A stretch of DNA of 64,000 bases from Thermomonas aquatica (lineage in GTDB: Bacteria; Pseudomonadota; Gammaproteobacteria; Xanthomonadales; Xanthomonadaceae). The notes below the pieces were generated by a model, which worked only from the letters and a program-made list of their open reading frames with translations, made no database searches and had not been told where the DNA came from. The stretch is from assembly GCF_006337105.1 (NCBI RefSeq), contig NZ_CP040871.1:2870501-2934500 (forward strand), read 5' to 3'. The position numbers were made by a program, and so were the translations under genes. Positions 17,401 to 27,004 of this stretch are shown here, in pieces; position 1 is the first letter of the stretch; each line of letters begins with the position of its first letter.

Positions 17401-20127
17401 ATGCGCGGCATGCGAATGGCCTTCGCATTGCTGCTGGCCGTTGGCGGTCACGCCCGCGCGACGGCCGCCGACTGCGATGGCGACGGCATGCGTGTCCTGC
17501 AGCCGGTCGCGCATGCCGCCACCGATGCGCGTGCGTACTGGCTTGACGATGCGCTGATCCGCTGGCCGGGACAGGCCGGCGAAGCGCGCTATCGGCTGCT
17601 GGCGTCGAACACGGCAGGCTTGCGCATCAGCCGCGGCAAACCGTTGGCAAGCGCCATGCAAACGTTCGCGTTGGCGCCGGCCAGCGACGTGCCGGAGGCC
17701 GTCGCCGGGCGCTTCGCCTACATCGGCGCTGGCGCCACCCTGGCGATCCCCGATGCCGCCAAGGCCGCGCTGCGCGGATTGCTGCGTGGACAGCTGCTGC
17801 TGGTGCGCGAGGACAGGCAGGGCAATGTGGTCGATGCCACCTACCTGCAAACGCCGGGCGCACTGGATGCCTTGTATGCGCCGGCGGGCGACGATAGCGA
17901 GGCGCTCGGTGCCGTGCCTGGCGCGGGCGCCACCCGGTTCCGCCTGTGGGCACCGACCGCGACCGGGGTCTCGCTCTGCCTCTACCGCGACGGCGCATCC
18001 GCCGCGATCGAACAGCTGCCGCTGGCCTACGAGGCGCGCAGCGGCGCGTGGTCCGGCAGCGTGCCCCGCGACCTGCGCGGCAGCTATTACAGCTACCTCG
18101 TCGACGTGTTCGTGCCGGGCGCCGGCATCGTCCGCAATCGCGTCACCGACCCGTACTCGACCAGCCTGACCACCGATTCCACGCGCAGCTATCTCGCCGA
18201 TCTCGACGATCCCGCATTGAAGCCCGCCGGCTGGGATACGGCGCCGCGTCCGCCTGCGCTGGCTTCGAACACCGACATGGCGATCTACGAATTGCACGTG
18301 CGCGATTTCTCGGCGGGCGATGCCAGCGTGCCGCAGGCGCACCGCGGCAAGTACCTGGCATTCACCGATGCCGACAGCAATGGCATGCGCCACCTGCGTG
18401 CACTGGGCGAGGCCGGCATCACCGACATCCACCTGCTGCCGGTGTTCGATTTCGCCACGGTGCCGGAAGCCGCGTGCGCGACACCGTCGATCCCGCAGGC
18501 CGCCGCCGACAGCGAGGCGCAACAGGCCGCGGTGACGGCGGTGGCGGCACGGGACTGCTTCAACTGGGGCTACGACCCGTTCCACTTCAATGCCCCGGAA
18601 GGCAGCTACGCCAGCGACGCGGCCGACGGCGCGGTGCGCATCCGCGAATTCCGCGCGATGGTGCAGGCGCTGCACGCGGCCGGCCTGCGCGTGGGCATGG
18701 ACGTGGTCTACAACCACACCAGCGCGTCCGGGCAATCGCCGCGCTCGGTGCTGGACCGGATCGTGCCCGGCTATTACCAGCGGCTGGATGCGAACGGCAG
18801 GGTCGAGACCTCGACCTGCTGCGACAACACCGCGACCGAACACAGGATGATGGCGCGGCTGATGCGCGATTCCGTCGCGCTGTGGGCGAAGCAGTACCGG
18901 ATCGATTCGTTCCGCTTCGACCTGATGGGCCACCAGCCAAGGGCGGCGATGATCGAGGTGCAACGCACCGCGGATGCGGCGGCGGGCCGCCACGTGCCGC
19001 TGCTGGGCGAGGGCTGGAACTTCGGCGAGATCGCCAACGGCGCGCGTTTCCCGCAGGCCGCGCAGGGCATGTTGAACGGTACCGGCATCGCCAGCTTCAG
19101 CGACCGCGCGCGCGATGCGCTGCGCGGCGGCGGTTGCTGCGATTCCGGCGCCGAGCTGGTCGCCAACCAGGGCCTGCTCGACGGGCTGGCTTATGCGCCG
19201 AACGCGCGCGCGCGCGGCAAGGCCACCCGCCGCGAGCTCCTGCACGCCGCCGACCTTGCGCGCGCGGGACTTGCCGGCACCTTGCGCGACTACCGCATGC
19301 CGCTGGCGGACGGCCGCGTCGCGTCGCTGTCGGCGCTCGACTACAAGGGCATGGAGGCCGGTTACGCCAGCCAACCGGGCGAAGTCGTCAACTACGTCGA
19401 GAACCACGACAACCCGACCTTGTGGGATATCGATGCGCTGAAACTGCCGCAGGCCACCACCTCGGAAGAACGCGCGCGGGTGCAGCTGCTCGGCGCGGCC
19501 TTCGTCGCCTTCAGCCAGGGCATCCCCTATTTCCATGCCGGCATGGACCTGTTGCGCAGCAAGTCGCTGGACCGCAACAGCTTCGATTCCGGCGACTGGT
19601 TCAACCGCCTCGACTGGACTTACAGCGATAACGGTTTCGCCGCCGGCCTGCCGCCGCGGCCGGACAACGGCAAGGACTGGGAGCTGCTGCGGCCGGTGCT
19701 GCGCAATGCGAACGCCAAGCCGTCGCCGGCCGACATCGCCTGGATGCGCGATGCCTTCCGCGACCTGCTGCGCATCCGCGCAAGCACGCCCTTGTTCCGG
19801 CTGCGCAGCGCGGACGAGGTGCAGCGCAGGCTCGCCTTCCGCAACGCGGGGCCGGCGCAGAACCCGCTGGTGATCGCCGGGCACCTGGACGGAAGCGGAA
19901 TGGCGGGCGCATTCGCGGAAGTGCTTTACCTGCTGAACGTGTCGCCGGAACCGCAAACCCTGGTGCTGCCGGACGATGCCGGCAAGGCTTATGTCCTGCA
20001 TCCGCTGCAGGCTGCCGGTAGCGCGGCGGATGCGCGGGCGAAGCAGGCGCGTTACCGGGCGGCCGACGGGCATTTCAGCGTACCGGGCCGCACCGCGGTG
20101 GTGTTCGTGATCGAACGGAAGGAGTGA
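17401..20127 (+). CDS. Secreted pullulanase-type alpha-1,6-glucosidase (GH13 with CBM48)
   Basis: A 908-residue exported GH13 enzyme of the PulA/limit-dextrinase type that debranches alpha-1,6 links. A signal peptide ends near residue 20 (GGHARA/TA). An N-terminal beta domain is followed by a CBM48-like module at about 175-270 (RFRLWAPTATGVSLCLY), then the catalytic barrel: YELHVRDFS, VGMDVVYNHT, nucleophile D507 (SFRFDLMGH), acid/base E537 (LGEGWNFGE), and D670 (VENHDNPT). The C-terminal region matches the DUF3372 type. The start is uncertain between GTG 17389 (overlapping the previous stop), ATG 17401 and ATG 17410. It follows the alpha-glucosidase by 8 bp in the same operon. Confidence 0.92.
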   Translation: MRGMRMAFALLLAVGGHARATAADCDGDGMRVLQPVAHAATDARAYWLDDALIRWPGQAGEARYRLLASNTAGLRISRGKPLASAMQTFALAPASDVPEAVAGRFAYIGAGATLAIPDAAKAALRGLLRGQLLLVREDRQGNVVDATYLQTPGALDALYAPAGDDSEALGAVPGAGATRFRLWAPTATGVSLCLYRDGASAAIEQLPLAYEARSGAWSGSVPRDLRGSYYSYLVDVFVPGAGIVRNRVTDPYSTSLTTDSTRSYLADLDDPALKPAGWDTAPRPPALASNTDMAIYELHVRDFSAGDASVPQAHRGKYLAFTDADSNGMRHLRALGEAGITDIHLLPVFDFATVPEAACATPSIPQAAADSEAQQAAVTAVAARDCFNWGYDPFHFNAPEGSYASDAADGAVRIREFRAMVQALHAAGLRVGMDVVYNHTSASGQSPRSVLDRIVPGYYQRLDANGRVETSTCCDNTATEHRMMARLMRDSVALWAKQYRIDSFRFDLMGHQPRAAMIEVQRTADAAAGRHVPLLGEGWNFGEIANGARFPQAAQGMLNGTGIASFSDRARDALRGGGCCDSGAELVANQGLLDGLAYAPNARARGKATRRELLHAADLARAGLAGTLRDYRMPLADGRVASLSALDYKGMEAGYASQPGEVVNYVENHDNPTLWDIDALKLPQATTSEERARVQLLGAAFVAFSQGIPYFHAGMDLLRSKSLDRNSFDSGDWFNRLDWTYSDNGFAAGLPPRPDNGKDWELLRPVLRNANAKPSPADIAWMRDAFRDLLRIRASTPLFRLRSADEVQRRLAFRNAGPAQNPLVIAGHLDGSGMAGAFAEVLYLLNVSPEPQTLVLPDDAGKAYVLHPLQAAGSAADARAKQARYRAADGHFSVPGRTAVVFVIERKE

Positions 20128-20132
20128 GGACG

Positions 20133-22163
20133 ATGAAGGGATTGCGATGGGGCATCTTGCTGGCGTTGGCCTTGCCGGGTTTCGTGCATGCGGAACAGGT
20201 GGCGCAGGCGACGTCGCCGGACGGGCGGATCGTGGTCCAGCTGGACCTCAACGGCGAGGGGCGGCTGGCCTACCGCGTGCTGCGCGACGGCAAGCCGGTG
20301 GTCGCCGATTCGCGGCTCGGCTTCATCTTCCGCAATGGCCGGCAGATCCTGCGCGGGCTGCAACTGGACAAGCAGGCCGCGCGCAGCGCCGATAGCACCT
20401 GGGAACAACCCTGGGGCGAGCGCCGCTACGTGCGCGACCACTACAACGAGTTGCGCGCGAGCTTCGTCGAGAAGGACCACGACAGGCGCCGCTTCGACAT
20501 GGTGTTCCGGGTGTTCGACGACGGCGTCGGCTTCCGCTACGACATCCCGGCCCAGCCGAAGCTGCAGGAAGCGCAGATCGTGCAGGAACTCACCGAGTTC
20601 GCGATCGCGCGGCCGGCCACCGCGTGGTGGATTCCCGCCTTCGAATGGAACCGCGAGGAATACCTCTACCAACGCACGCCGCTGGTCGAAGTGGGCGTGG
20701 CGCAGACGCCGATCACCTTGCGCACCGACGACGGCGTGCACCTCAGCATCCACGAGGCCGCGCTGGTCGATTACGCCGGCATGAACCTGATGCGCGACGG
20801 CCGCACCCTGCGCGCGATCCTCACCCCGGGCAGTCCGACTCCGGTGGTGCGCAAGACGCCGTTCGCCACGCCCTGGCGCACCATCACCATCAGCGACAAC
20901 GCCGGCGGCCTGGTCGAATCCAACCTGATCCTCAACCTCAACGAGCCGAACAAGCTGGGCGACGTTGGCTGGTTCAAGCCGGCCAAGTACGTGGGCGTGT
21001 GGTGGTCGCTGCACCTGGACAAGCAGACCTGGGCGACCGGGCCGAAGCATGGCGCGACCACCGCGAACACCAGGCGTTACATCGATTTCGCCGCAGAAAA
21101 CGGCTTCCGCGGCGTGCTGGTCGAAGGCTGGAACGTGGGCTGGGACGGCGACTGGTTCGCCAACGGCTGGGATTTCGACTTCCGCAAGCCGACGCCGGAC
21201 TACGACCTGCGCGGCCTTGCGGCATACGCGAAAACCAAGGGCGTGCACCTGATCGGCCACCACGAGACCGGTTGCGCGGTCAGCCACTACGAGCGGCAGA
21301 TGGACGAGGCGTTCGCCCTGTTCGACACGCTGGGCATCGACGCGGTCAAGACCGGCTACGTCTGCGATGCCGGGCAGATCGAGCGCCAAGATGTTGTGAA
21401 CGGCCCGGTGCTGCGCGAATGGCACGAAGGCCAGTGGATGAGCAACCATCATCTGCGCGTGGTGCAGGACGCGGCGAAACACCATGTCGCGATCAATTCG
21501 CACGAGCCGATCAAGGACACCGGGCTGCGCCGCACCTACCCGAACTGGGTCTCGCGCGAAGGCGCGCGCGGGCAGGAGTTCAATGCCTGGGGCGATCCGC
21601 CGAATTCGCCGGAGCATGAAGTCACGCTGGTCTACACGCGCATGCTGGCCGGGCCGATGGACTACACCCCGGGCGTGGTCAGCCTGACCGGCAAGAACGG
21701 GCAGGAGATCGGCAGCACGGTGGCCCGGCAGCTGGGCCTGTACATCGCGCTGTACAGCCCGATCCAGATGGCCGCCGACCTGCCGGAGCACTACGCGCAG
21801 CATGCCGATGCCTTCCAGTTCATCAAGGACGTCGCGGTGGACTGGGATGAAAGCCGGATGCTGGCCGGCGAGGTCGGCGAGTACGCGGTGATCGCGCGCA
21901 AGCAGCGCGGCGCGGATGCCTGGTTCATCGGCGCGGTCAACGACCGCAATCCGCGCAACGTGCCGTTGGCGCTGGATTTCCTCGATCCCGGCAAGCGCTA
22001 CCGCGCGGAGATCTACCGCGATGGCGAAGGCGCCGACTGGCATGGCGACGCGCGTTTCCGCTTCGTGCGCGAATCCCGCGAGGTGACGCGCGGCGACACG
22101 CTGGCCTTGTGGCTGGCTGGCGGCGGCGGTGCGGCGGTGCGGCTGGTCCCCATCGAGGGTTGA
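20133..22163 (+). CDS. GH97 alpha-glucosidase (SusB-like, inverting type)
   Basis: A 676-residue secreted family GH97 enzyme that removes glucose from the non-reducing ends of alpha-glucans. A signal peptide ends near residue 23 (GFVHA/EQ). The barrel carries E378 (GHHETG), E458 (INSHEPIKDTG) and E482 (GQEF). The 24-residue spacing of the last two equals that of the catalytic E508/E532 pair of Bacteroides SusB, which marks the inverting subgroup that uses Glu as general base. ATG 20133 is preferred because GGAAGGAG lies 8 nt upstream; a GTG at 20124 is also in frame. It follows the pullulanase by 5 bp. Confidence 0.92.
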   Translation: MKGLRWGILLALALPGFVHAEQVAQATSPDGRIVVQLDLNGEGRLAYRVLRDGKPVVADSRLGFIFRNGRQILRGLQLDKQAARSADSTWEQPWGERRYVRDHYNELRASFVEKDHDRRRFDMVFRVFDDGVGFRYDIPAQPKLQEAQIVQELTEFAIARPATAWWIPAFEWNREEYLYQRTPLVEVGVAQTPITLRTDDGVHLSIHEAALVDYAGMNLMRDGRTLRAILTPGSPTPVVRKTPFATPWRTITISDNAGGLVESNLILNLNEPNKLGDVGWFKPAKYVGVWWSLHLDKQTWATGPKHGATTANTRRYIDFAAENGFRGVLVEGWNVGWDGDWFANGWDFDFRKPTPDYDLRGLAAYAKTKGVHLIGHHETGCAVSHYERQMDEAFALFDTLGIDAVKTGYVCDAGQIERQDVVNGPVLREWHEGQWMSNHHLRVVQDAAKHHVAINSHEPIKDTGLRRTYPNWVSREGARGQEFNAWGDPPNSPEHEVTLVYTRMLAGPMDYTPGVVSLTGKNGQEIGSTVARQLGLYIALYSPIQMAADLPEHYAQHADAFQFIKDVAVDWDESRMLAGEVGEYAVIARKQRGADAWFIGAVNDRNPRNVPLALDFLDPGKRYRAEIYRDGEGADWHGDARFRFVRESREVTRGDTLALWLAGGGGAAVRLVPIEG

Positions 22164-22167
22164 TCGG

Positions 22168-23127
22168 ATGCGGTTCATCGCCGGTCTGTGGTTGTTGCTC
22201 GCTTGCGCCATTGCGCAGGCGCAGGGCATTCGCGTCGAGACGCTGGAACAGGCGGCGCCCGGGCTGTCCGACAAGCCGTTCCGGGTGCGCGTCTACCTGC
22301 CGCCGGACTACGCGGCGACCCAGGCCCGCTACGAGGCGCTGTACGTCAACGACGGCCAGGACATGGACGCGGTCGGCATGGCCGGCACGCTCGAAGCGTT
22401 GTATGCCCGCCATGCGATCACCCGGATCATCGTGGTCGCCATCGACATGCCGCCGGACCGCATGGCCGGCTATGGCCTGTTCGACCGCGCGAAGGGCGAC
22501 GCCATCATCGCGCCCACCAAGTACGGGAACGTCGGCGCGAACGCGCAGGCCTATGCGCAGTGGCTCACCCAAGCGCTGCTGCCGGCCATCGATGCGCGCT
22601 ACCGCACCGTGCCGCGCGCCGACGGCCGCGCCATCCTCGGCTGGTCGCTGGGCGCGCTCAGCGCGTTCGGCATCGGTTGGCAATATCCGGAAACGTTCGG
22701 TCGCGTCGGTGCGTTCTCGCCCTCGTTCTGGCTGTCGGCGGACAATCGCGATGCGGATGCCGTGCAGGCCACGCGCATCGTGCACGTGTTGGTGGATGGC
22801 AGCGAACCGATGCAGCGTCCGCAGCTGTTCTTCGGCGTCGGCACGAACGAGGAAACTGACGACCGCGATGGCGATGGCGTCATCGACGTGCTCGACGACA
22901 CACGCGACTTGATGCAAGGCTGGGACGGCCCCGATGGCGCATCGCGCAAGGGGCTGCGCCAGCTCGGCTACGACGTGAGCCCGGATGATCCGCACAATCC
23001 GAATGGCGAAGCCGCGGCCTTGTATCTGCTGGCGGGCGGCCGCCACGACCAGCCGAGCTGGGCGCGGATGCTGCCGGTATTCCTGCGCTGGGCGTATTCC
23101 GCCGCACCGCCCGCACGCCGGGATTGA
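22168..23127 (+). CDS. Secreted esterase (enterochelin-esterase-like alpha/beta hydrolase)
   Basis: A 319-residue exported alpha/beta hydrolase of the putative esterase family (PF00756). A signal peptide ends near residue 19 (CAIAQA/Q). The nucleophile elbow is GWSLGA (S160), an FSPSFW motif follows, and the likely catalytic His is in GGRHDQPSW near the C-terminus. An unusual loop DDRDGDGVIDVLDD (from about residue 231) resembles a calcium-binding EF-hand or thrombospondin-3 loop. It begins 4 bp after the GH97 gene and ends the operon. It could deacylate modified glucans or act on another ester; the substrate is unknown. Confidence 0.85.
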   Translation: MRFIAGLWLLLACAIAQAQGIRVETLEQAAPGLSDKPFRVRVYLPPDYAATQARYEALYVNDGQDMDAVGMAGTLEALYARHAITRIIVVAIDMPPDRMAGYGLFDRAKGDAIIAPTKYGNVGANAQAYAQWLTQALLPAIDARYRTVPRADGRAILGWSLGALSAFGIGWQYPETFGRVGAFSPSFWLSADNRDADAVQATRIVHVLVDGSEPMQRPQLFFGVGTNEETDDRDGDGVIDVLDDTRDLMQGWDGPDGASRKGLRQLGYDVSPDDPHNPNGEAAALYLLAGGRHDQPSWARMLPVFLRWAYSAAPPARRD

Positions 23128-23284
23128 TCGCCGCGATTCGGCTGCGCGCTGGCGCATGGTGCATTGCAAAAAAAACGGGATCGAGCGCCGCGCCGCCTCG
23201 CGCCGGTGCGTTCCGCGCGCAACCGGCCCATGCCTGAAAGCGCGCTGCCATGCGGGTTCCAGCGGGCGATTAACGGAAATTCCA

Positions 23285-23298
23285 TGAATACGTATGCA
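23285..23298. promoter_or_regulatory. Candidate LacI-family operator upstream of the glucan TonB receptor
   Basis: TGAATACGTATGCA is a CG-centred near-palindrome with one mismatch from the perfect TGAATACGTATTCA. It lies 130 bp before the receptor start in a 300-bp intergenic region. Thirteen of 14 bases equal the reverse complement of the motif at 15686-15699. The rest of this intergenic region (23128-23427) shows an A-run at 23167-23174 and no gene. Confidence 0.65.
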
Positions 23299-23427
23299 GT
23301 TTGGCGCGGCATCGAAACTCCGCGACTACTATCGGTCGCGTTCACGCATGGCCTGCCGGCATGCGGGCTCGGCGGAGCGGACGACAACGATCGTCCGACC
23401 ACTCAAACGAAATTCCTGGAGGGGAAG

Positions 23428-26226
23428 ATGGTGCAGTTGAAGCGAAACCTGCTGAGCGTGGCGCTGGCCTCGGCGACGATGATGTTGACGGCCCAGGCGC
23501 ATGCGCAAACGGCCCCGTCGACGGGCCAGGCCGGGGAAGAAGCGGCGGCGAAGAAGAAGGCCGACGATGCCAAGACCCTCGACAAGGTCACGGTGACCGG
23601 CATCCGCGGCGGCATCGAGCGCGCGATCGACATCAAGAAGGATGCGACCTCGATCGTCGAGGCCGTGTCGGCCGAGGACATCGGCAAGCTGCCGGACGTG
23701 AGCATCGCCGAATCGATCGCCCGCCTGCCGGGCGTCGCCGCCCAGCGCGTGGCGGGTCGTGCGCAGGTGATCAGCGTGCGCGGCCTGTCGCCGGACTTCG
23801 CCACCACCCTGCTCAACGGCCGCGAGCTGGTGAGCACGGGCGACAACCGCAGCGTCGAGTTCGACCAGTACCCGTCCGAATTGATGGCCGGCGTGACCCT
23901 GTACAAGACGCCGGATGCGGCGCTGGTCGGGCAGGGCCTGTCCGGCACGATCGATATGCGCACCGTGCGTCCGCTGGATTACGATCACCGCGTGATCGCA
24001 CTGAGCGGCCGTTGGCAGCGAAATTCGCTCGGCTCCGCAGCGAATGCCGATGCCGACGGCAACCGCTTCAATGCGAGCTATATCGGCCAGTCGGCGGATC
24101 GCAAGATTGGTTTTTCGATCGGCTACTCGCATTCGGATACCCCGATCCAGGAGAACCAAGTGGGTTTGTACGAACCCTGGTTCGAAGCCGGCGCAGGCTG
24201 GCGTCCCGGCATCGCCGCGGGGACATGGTTCTCCGACGGCATCAAGGCATTGCGCCGCACTGGCTACAGCAAGCGCGATGGCGTGATGGGTACCCTCGAA
24301 TTCCGTCCTTCTGACGCCTGGATCAGCACCTTGGACGTGTTCCATTCGCAGGCGACCCAGGAAGACACTGCCAACCAGTTCGAATCCCATCTCTACTACA
24401 ACGGCGATTATCCGTGCAGCCCGGCGTGCAGCTGGACCAATGTCGGGGTGAATGGCAACGGAACCTTGACCGGCGGCACGGTCGCCAACGTCTATCCGCT
24501 CGTCCGCGGGATGTACAACAAGCGCAAGGACAAGATCGACGCATTCGGATGGCGCAACGAATTCTTCCTCGACCAAGTCAAGCTTACGGCCGATTTCAGC
24601 TGGTCGAAGGCCAAGCGCAACGAGATCAACCTCGAGAACAATACCCAGCTGGTGCCTAGCAAGCAGCTGGACACCCTGACTGTGAATTACGCCGGCAGCC
24701 CATTTCCGCAGCTGAAGCCGGGCCGTGATTACTCAGATCCCACCAAGCTATATCTGCGCAACACGATCTACGGATCGGGTTACGGAAAGATGCCGAAGGT
24801 CGAGGATGAGTTGAAGAGCTTCCGCTTTGATGCGGAATTCCCGGCTCCGGGGGCCATGGAGAACGTGTTCTCCGGAATCAATGCCGGCGTGAATTACTCG
24901 GATCGGCACAAGCAGAAATGGCAGCCCGAAGGCGGCATCAACGTCGGTGCGCAGGGCGACACGACGATCGCCTCCGACCTGCAGTACGGTCTGGTGGACC
25001 TCGGGTTCGCAGGCGTGGGGCTGATCCCGTCGTGGAACGTGCCTGGCGCGGTTTCGCGTTACATGACCTTCAATCCGGTGGACAACCTCGACTACCTGAT
25101 CCCGAAGGCATGGGCGGTCGACGAGAAAATCGGCACCGGCTACGTCAAGGCGAACATCGATACCACCTGGGGATCGGTCCCGGTGCGCGGCAACATCGGC
25201 GTGCAGATCCAGCATACAGACCAGTCCTCGGATTCCAGGTACTGGGACGCCACCCAGCCGGCCGGCCGGCAGGCGCTCCCGATCCACAAGGGGGCGAAGT
25301 ACACCGATGTTCTGCCCAGCATGAACCTGGCCTTCTCGCTCGAGAACGACCAGACGCTTCGCGTCGGGTTGGCGCGCCAAGTCGCGCGTGCGCGGGTGGA
25401 CCAGATGCGCGCATCGCTGGACTTCGGCGTGAACACCGCCACCGGCGTTCCCGGCGGTGGTGGCGGCAATCCGGAGCTGCGGCCGTGGCGCGCGAATGCG
25501 TTCGACATCTCGTACGAGAAGTACTTCGGTTCCAAGGCCTACGTGGCCGCCGCTTACTTCTACAAGGATCTGGTCAACTACATCTATACCGCGACCCGGG
25601 ACGGCTACGATTTCACCGATCAGGTGGCGTCGTGGATGGCGGTGAATGGCGCTTCGCTTCCGCCCGGTGTCACGGTGAAGAACACGGGCAATTACACCGC
25701 GCAGTTCAACGGCAAGGGCGGCAAGATGCAGGGTCTCGAATTGACCGCGTCAATGCCGCTTGATCTGGTGTTCGGCAAGGCTTTCACCGGCTTCGGCGTG
25801 GTGGCGAGCGCCACCTTCAACGATAGCAACATCACGATCGCGGCGCCCGAGAACACCAGCAGCATCGGCAGCGATCCGATCGCTTTGCCCGGCTTGTCCA
25901 GGCGCGTCTATAACCTGACCGCCTACTACGAGCGCAACGGCTTCGAGTTCCGCGTCAACAACCGCCGCCGTTCCGATTTCATTGGCGAGATCGGCAACTT
26001 CGATGGACAGCGCACCCTGCGTTACGTGGTCGGCGAAAACATCACCGATGCGCAAGTCAGTTATGCCTTCGGCGAAAACAGCAGTCTCGAGGGGCTAAGC
26101 CTGCTGCTGCAGGCCAGCAACCTGGGCGACGAGTCCTACCGCACCTACGCCGGTAGCAAGGACCGTCCGCTGGAGACCGTCAAGTGGGGCCGCACACTCC
26201 TGTTCGGCGTGAACTACAAGTTCTGA
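23428..26226 (+). CDS. TonB-dependent receptor, TonB-Xanth-Caul type, probable maltodextrin importer
   Basis: A 932-residue outer-membrane receptor. A signal peptide ends near residue 26 (AQAHA/QT), then an Ala/Lys-rich linker, a TonB-box-like segment KTLDKVTVTG, and the subfamily signature IRGGIERAIDIKKDATSIVE with SAEDIGKLPDVSIAESIARLPGV. The barrel ends in NYKF with terminal Phe. The start ATG 23428 has GGAGGGG 3-9 nt upstream; a long in-frame extension to 23164 lacks a signal peptide. Context and family (Caulobacter MalA belongs to this group) point to uptake of maltodextrins for the hydrolases encoded upstream. Codons in the middle third look less GC-biased than in neighbouring genes. 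Confidence 0.9.
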   Translation: MVQLKRNLLSVALASATMMLTAQAHAQTAPSTGQAGEEAAAKKKADDAKTLDKVTVTGIRGGIERAIDIKKDATSIVEAVSAEDIGKLPDVSIAESIARLPGVAAQRVAGRAQVISVRGLSPDFATTLLNGRELVSTGDNRSVEFDQYPSELMAGVTLYKTPDAALVGQGLSGTIDMRTVRPLDYDHRVIALSGRWQRNSLGSAANADADGNRFNASYIGQSADRKIGFSIGYSHSDTPIQENQVGLYEPWFEAGAGWRPGIAAGTWFSDGIKALRRTGYSKRDGVMGTLEFRPSDAWISTLDVFHSQATQEDTANQFESHLYYNGDYPCSPACSWTNVGVNGNGTLTGGTVANVYPLVRGMYNKRKDKIDAFGWRNEFFLDQVKLTADFSWSKAKRNEINLENNTQLVPSKQLDTLTVNYAGSPFPQLKPGRDYSDPTKLYLRNTIYGSGYGKMPKVEDELKSFRFDAEFPAPGAMENVFSGINAGVNYSDRHKQKWQPEGGINVGAQGDTTIASDLQYGLVDLGFAGVGLIPSWNVPGAVSRYMTFNPVDNLDYLIPKAWAVDEKIGTGYVKANIDTTWGSVPVRGNIGVQIQHTDQSSDSRYWDATQPAGRQALPIHKGAKYTDVLPSMNLAFSLENDQTLRVGLARQVARARVDQMRASLDFGVNTATGVPGGGGGNPELRPWRANAFDISYEKYFGSKAYVAAAYFYKDLVNYIYTATRDGYDFTDQVASWMAVNGASLPPGVTVKNTGNYTAQFNGKGGKMQGLELTASMPLDLVFGKAFTGFGVVASATFNDSNITIAAPENTSSIGSDPIALPGLSRRVYNLTAYYERNGFEFRVNNRRRSDFIGEIGNFDGQRTLRYVVGENITDAQVSYAFGENSSLEGLSLLLQASNLGDESYRTYAGSKDRPLETVKWGRTLLFGVNYKF

Positions 26227-26251
26227 TCGCTTAGCCTCACAGTGCACAAGC

Positions 26252-26286
26252 AGCCCCCGCATCGATCGATGCGGGGGCTTTTGTTT
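26252..26286 (+). terminator. Rho-independent terminator after the glucan receptor
   Basis: Nine-bp arms AGCCCCCGC and GCGGGGGCT flank the self-complementary ATCGATCGAT, so the whole 26252-26279 segment is a perfect palindrome. TTTTGTTT follows. It may also slow minus-strand transcripts leaving eda. Confidence 0.9.
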
Positions 26287-26345
26287 GTGGACAGTCCAGG
26301 CGTGCGGCTCTTGCCGAGGCAGCTGGCATCGTCCGATCGTGGTGA

Positions 26346-26996
26346 TCAGCCGCGTGCCAGAGCCGCTGCTCCGCGCGCCAGCGCGCCGATGCGCGCCCAG
26401 TCCTTCGCCTTCAGCGCATCGCCCGGCACCATCCACGAACCGCCGACGCAGGCGACGTTGGGCAATGCGAGGTAGGCGGGCGCCTTGGCGGCGTCGATGC
26501 CGCCGGTCGGGCAGAAGCGCACCTGCGCGAACGGGCCGCCGAAGCCCTTCAGCGCGGCCACGCCGCCGCTGGATTCGGCGGGGAAGAACTTGAAGCGCTG
26601 CCAGCCGTGTTCCAGCCCGCGCATCAGTTCGCTGGCGGTGGCGATGCCGGGGATCAGCGGGATCGGGCAGCCGGCGGCGTGGCGATAGAGCGTGTCGGTG
26701 GCGCCGGGCGAGATCGCGAAGCGCGCGCCGGCTTGCGTCACCGCATCGAGATCGCGTGCGTTCAACACCGTGCCGGCGCCGACGCAGGCCTGCGGCATCG
26801 CGCGCGCGACCGCGGCGATCGCCTCCAGCGCGCACGCCGTGCGCAGGGTGATCTCGAGCACCCGCAGGCCGTTGTCGACCAGGGCGCGGCATAGCGGCAG
26901 CGCGTCCTCGATGCGGTCGATCGCCAGCACCGGGATCACCGGCGCCAAGGCGAACACTTCGTCGACGAGCTGGTTGTGGCGCGCGGTAACGAGCAT
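26346..26996 (-). CDS. eda: KDPG/KHG aldolase (Entner-Doudoroff aldolase)
   Basis: Eda cleaves 2-keto-3-deoxy-6-phosphogluconate to pyruvate and glyceraldehyde-3-phosphate. The 216-residue product shows VIPVLAI, the catalytic Glu48 (LEITLRT), GAGTVL, and the Schiff-base Lys136 (RFKFFPAE), plus the phosphate-binding PTGGID and GGSWM loops. A GTG at 27008 overlaps the glk stop (GTGA) and is in frame four residues upstream; it may be the real, translationally coupled start. Last gene of the zwf-pgl-edd-glk-eda operon. Confidence 0.95.
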   Translation of the reverse strand: MLVTARHNQLVDEVFALAPVIPVLAIDRIEDALPLCRALVDNGLRVLEITLRTACALEAIAAVARAMPQACVGAGTVLNARDLDAVTQAGARFAISPGATDTLYRHAAGCPIPLIPGIATASELMRGLEHGWQRFKFFPAESSGGVAALKGFGGPFAQVRFCPTGGIDAAKAPAYLALPNVACVGGSWMVPGDALKAKDWARIGALARGAAALARG

Positions 26997-27004
26997 GGTC
27001 TGGC

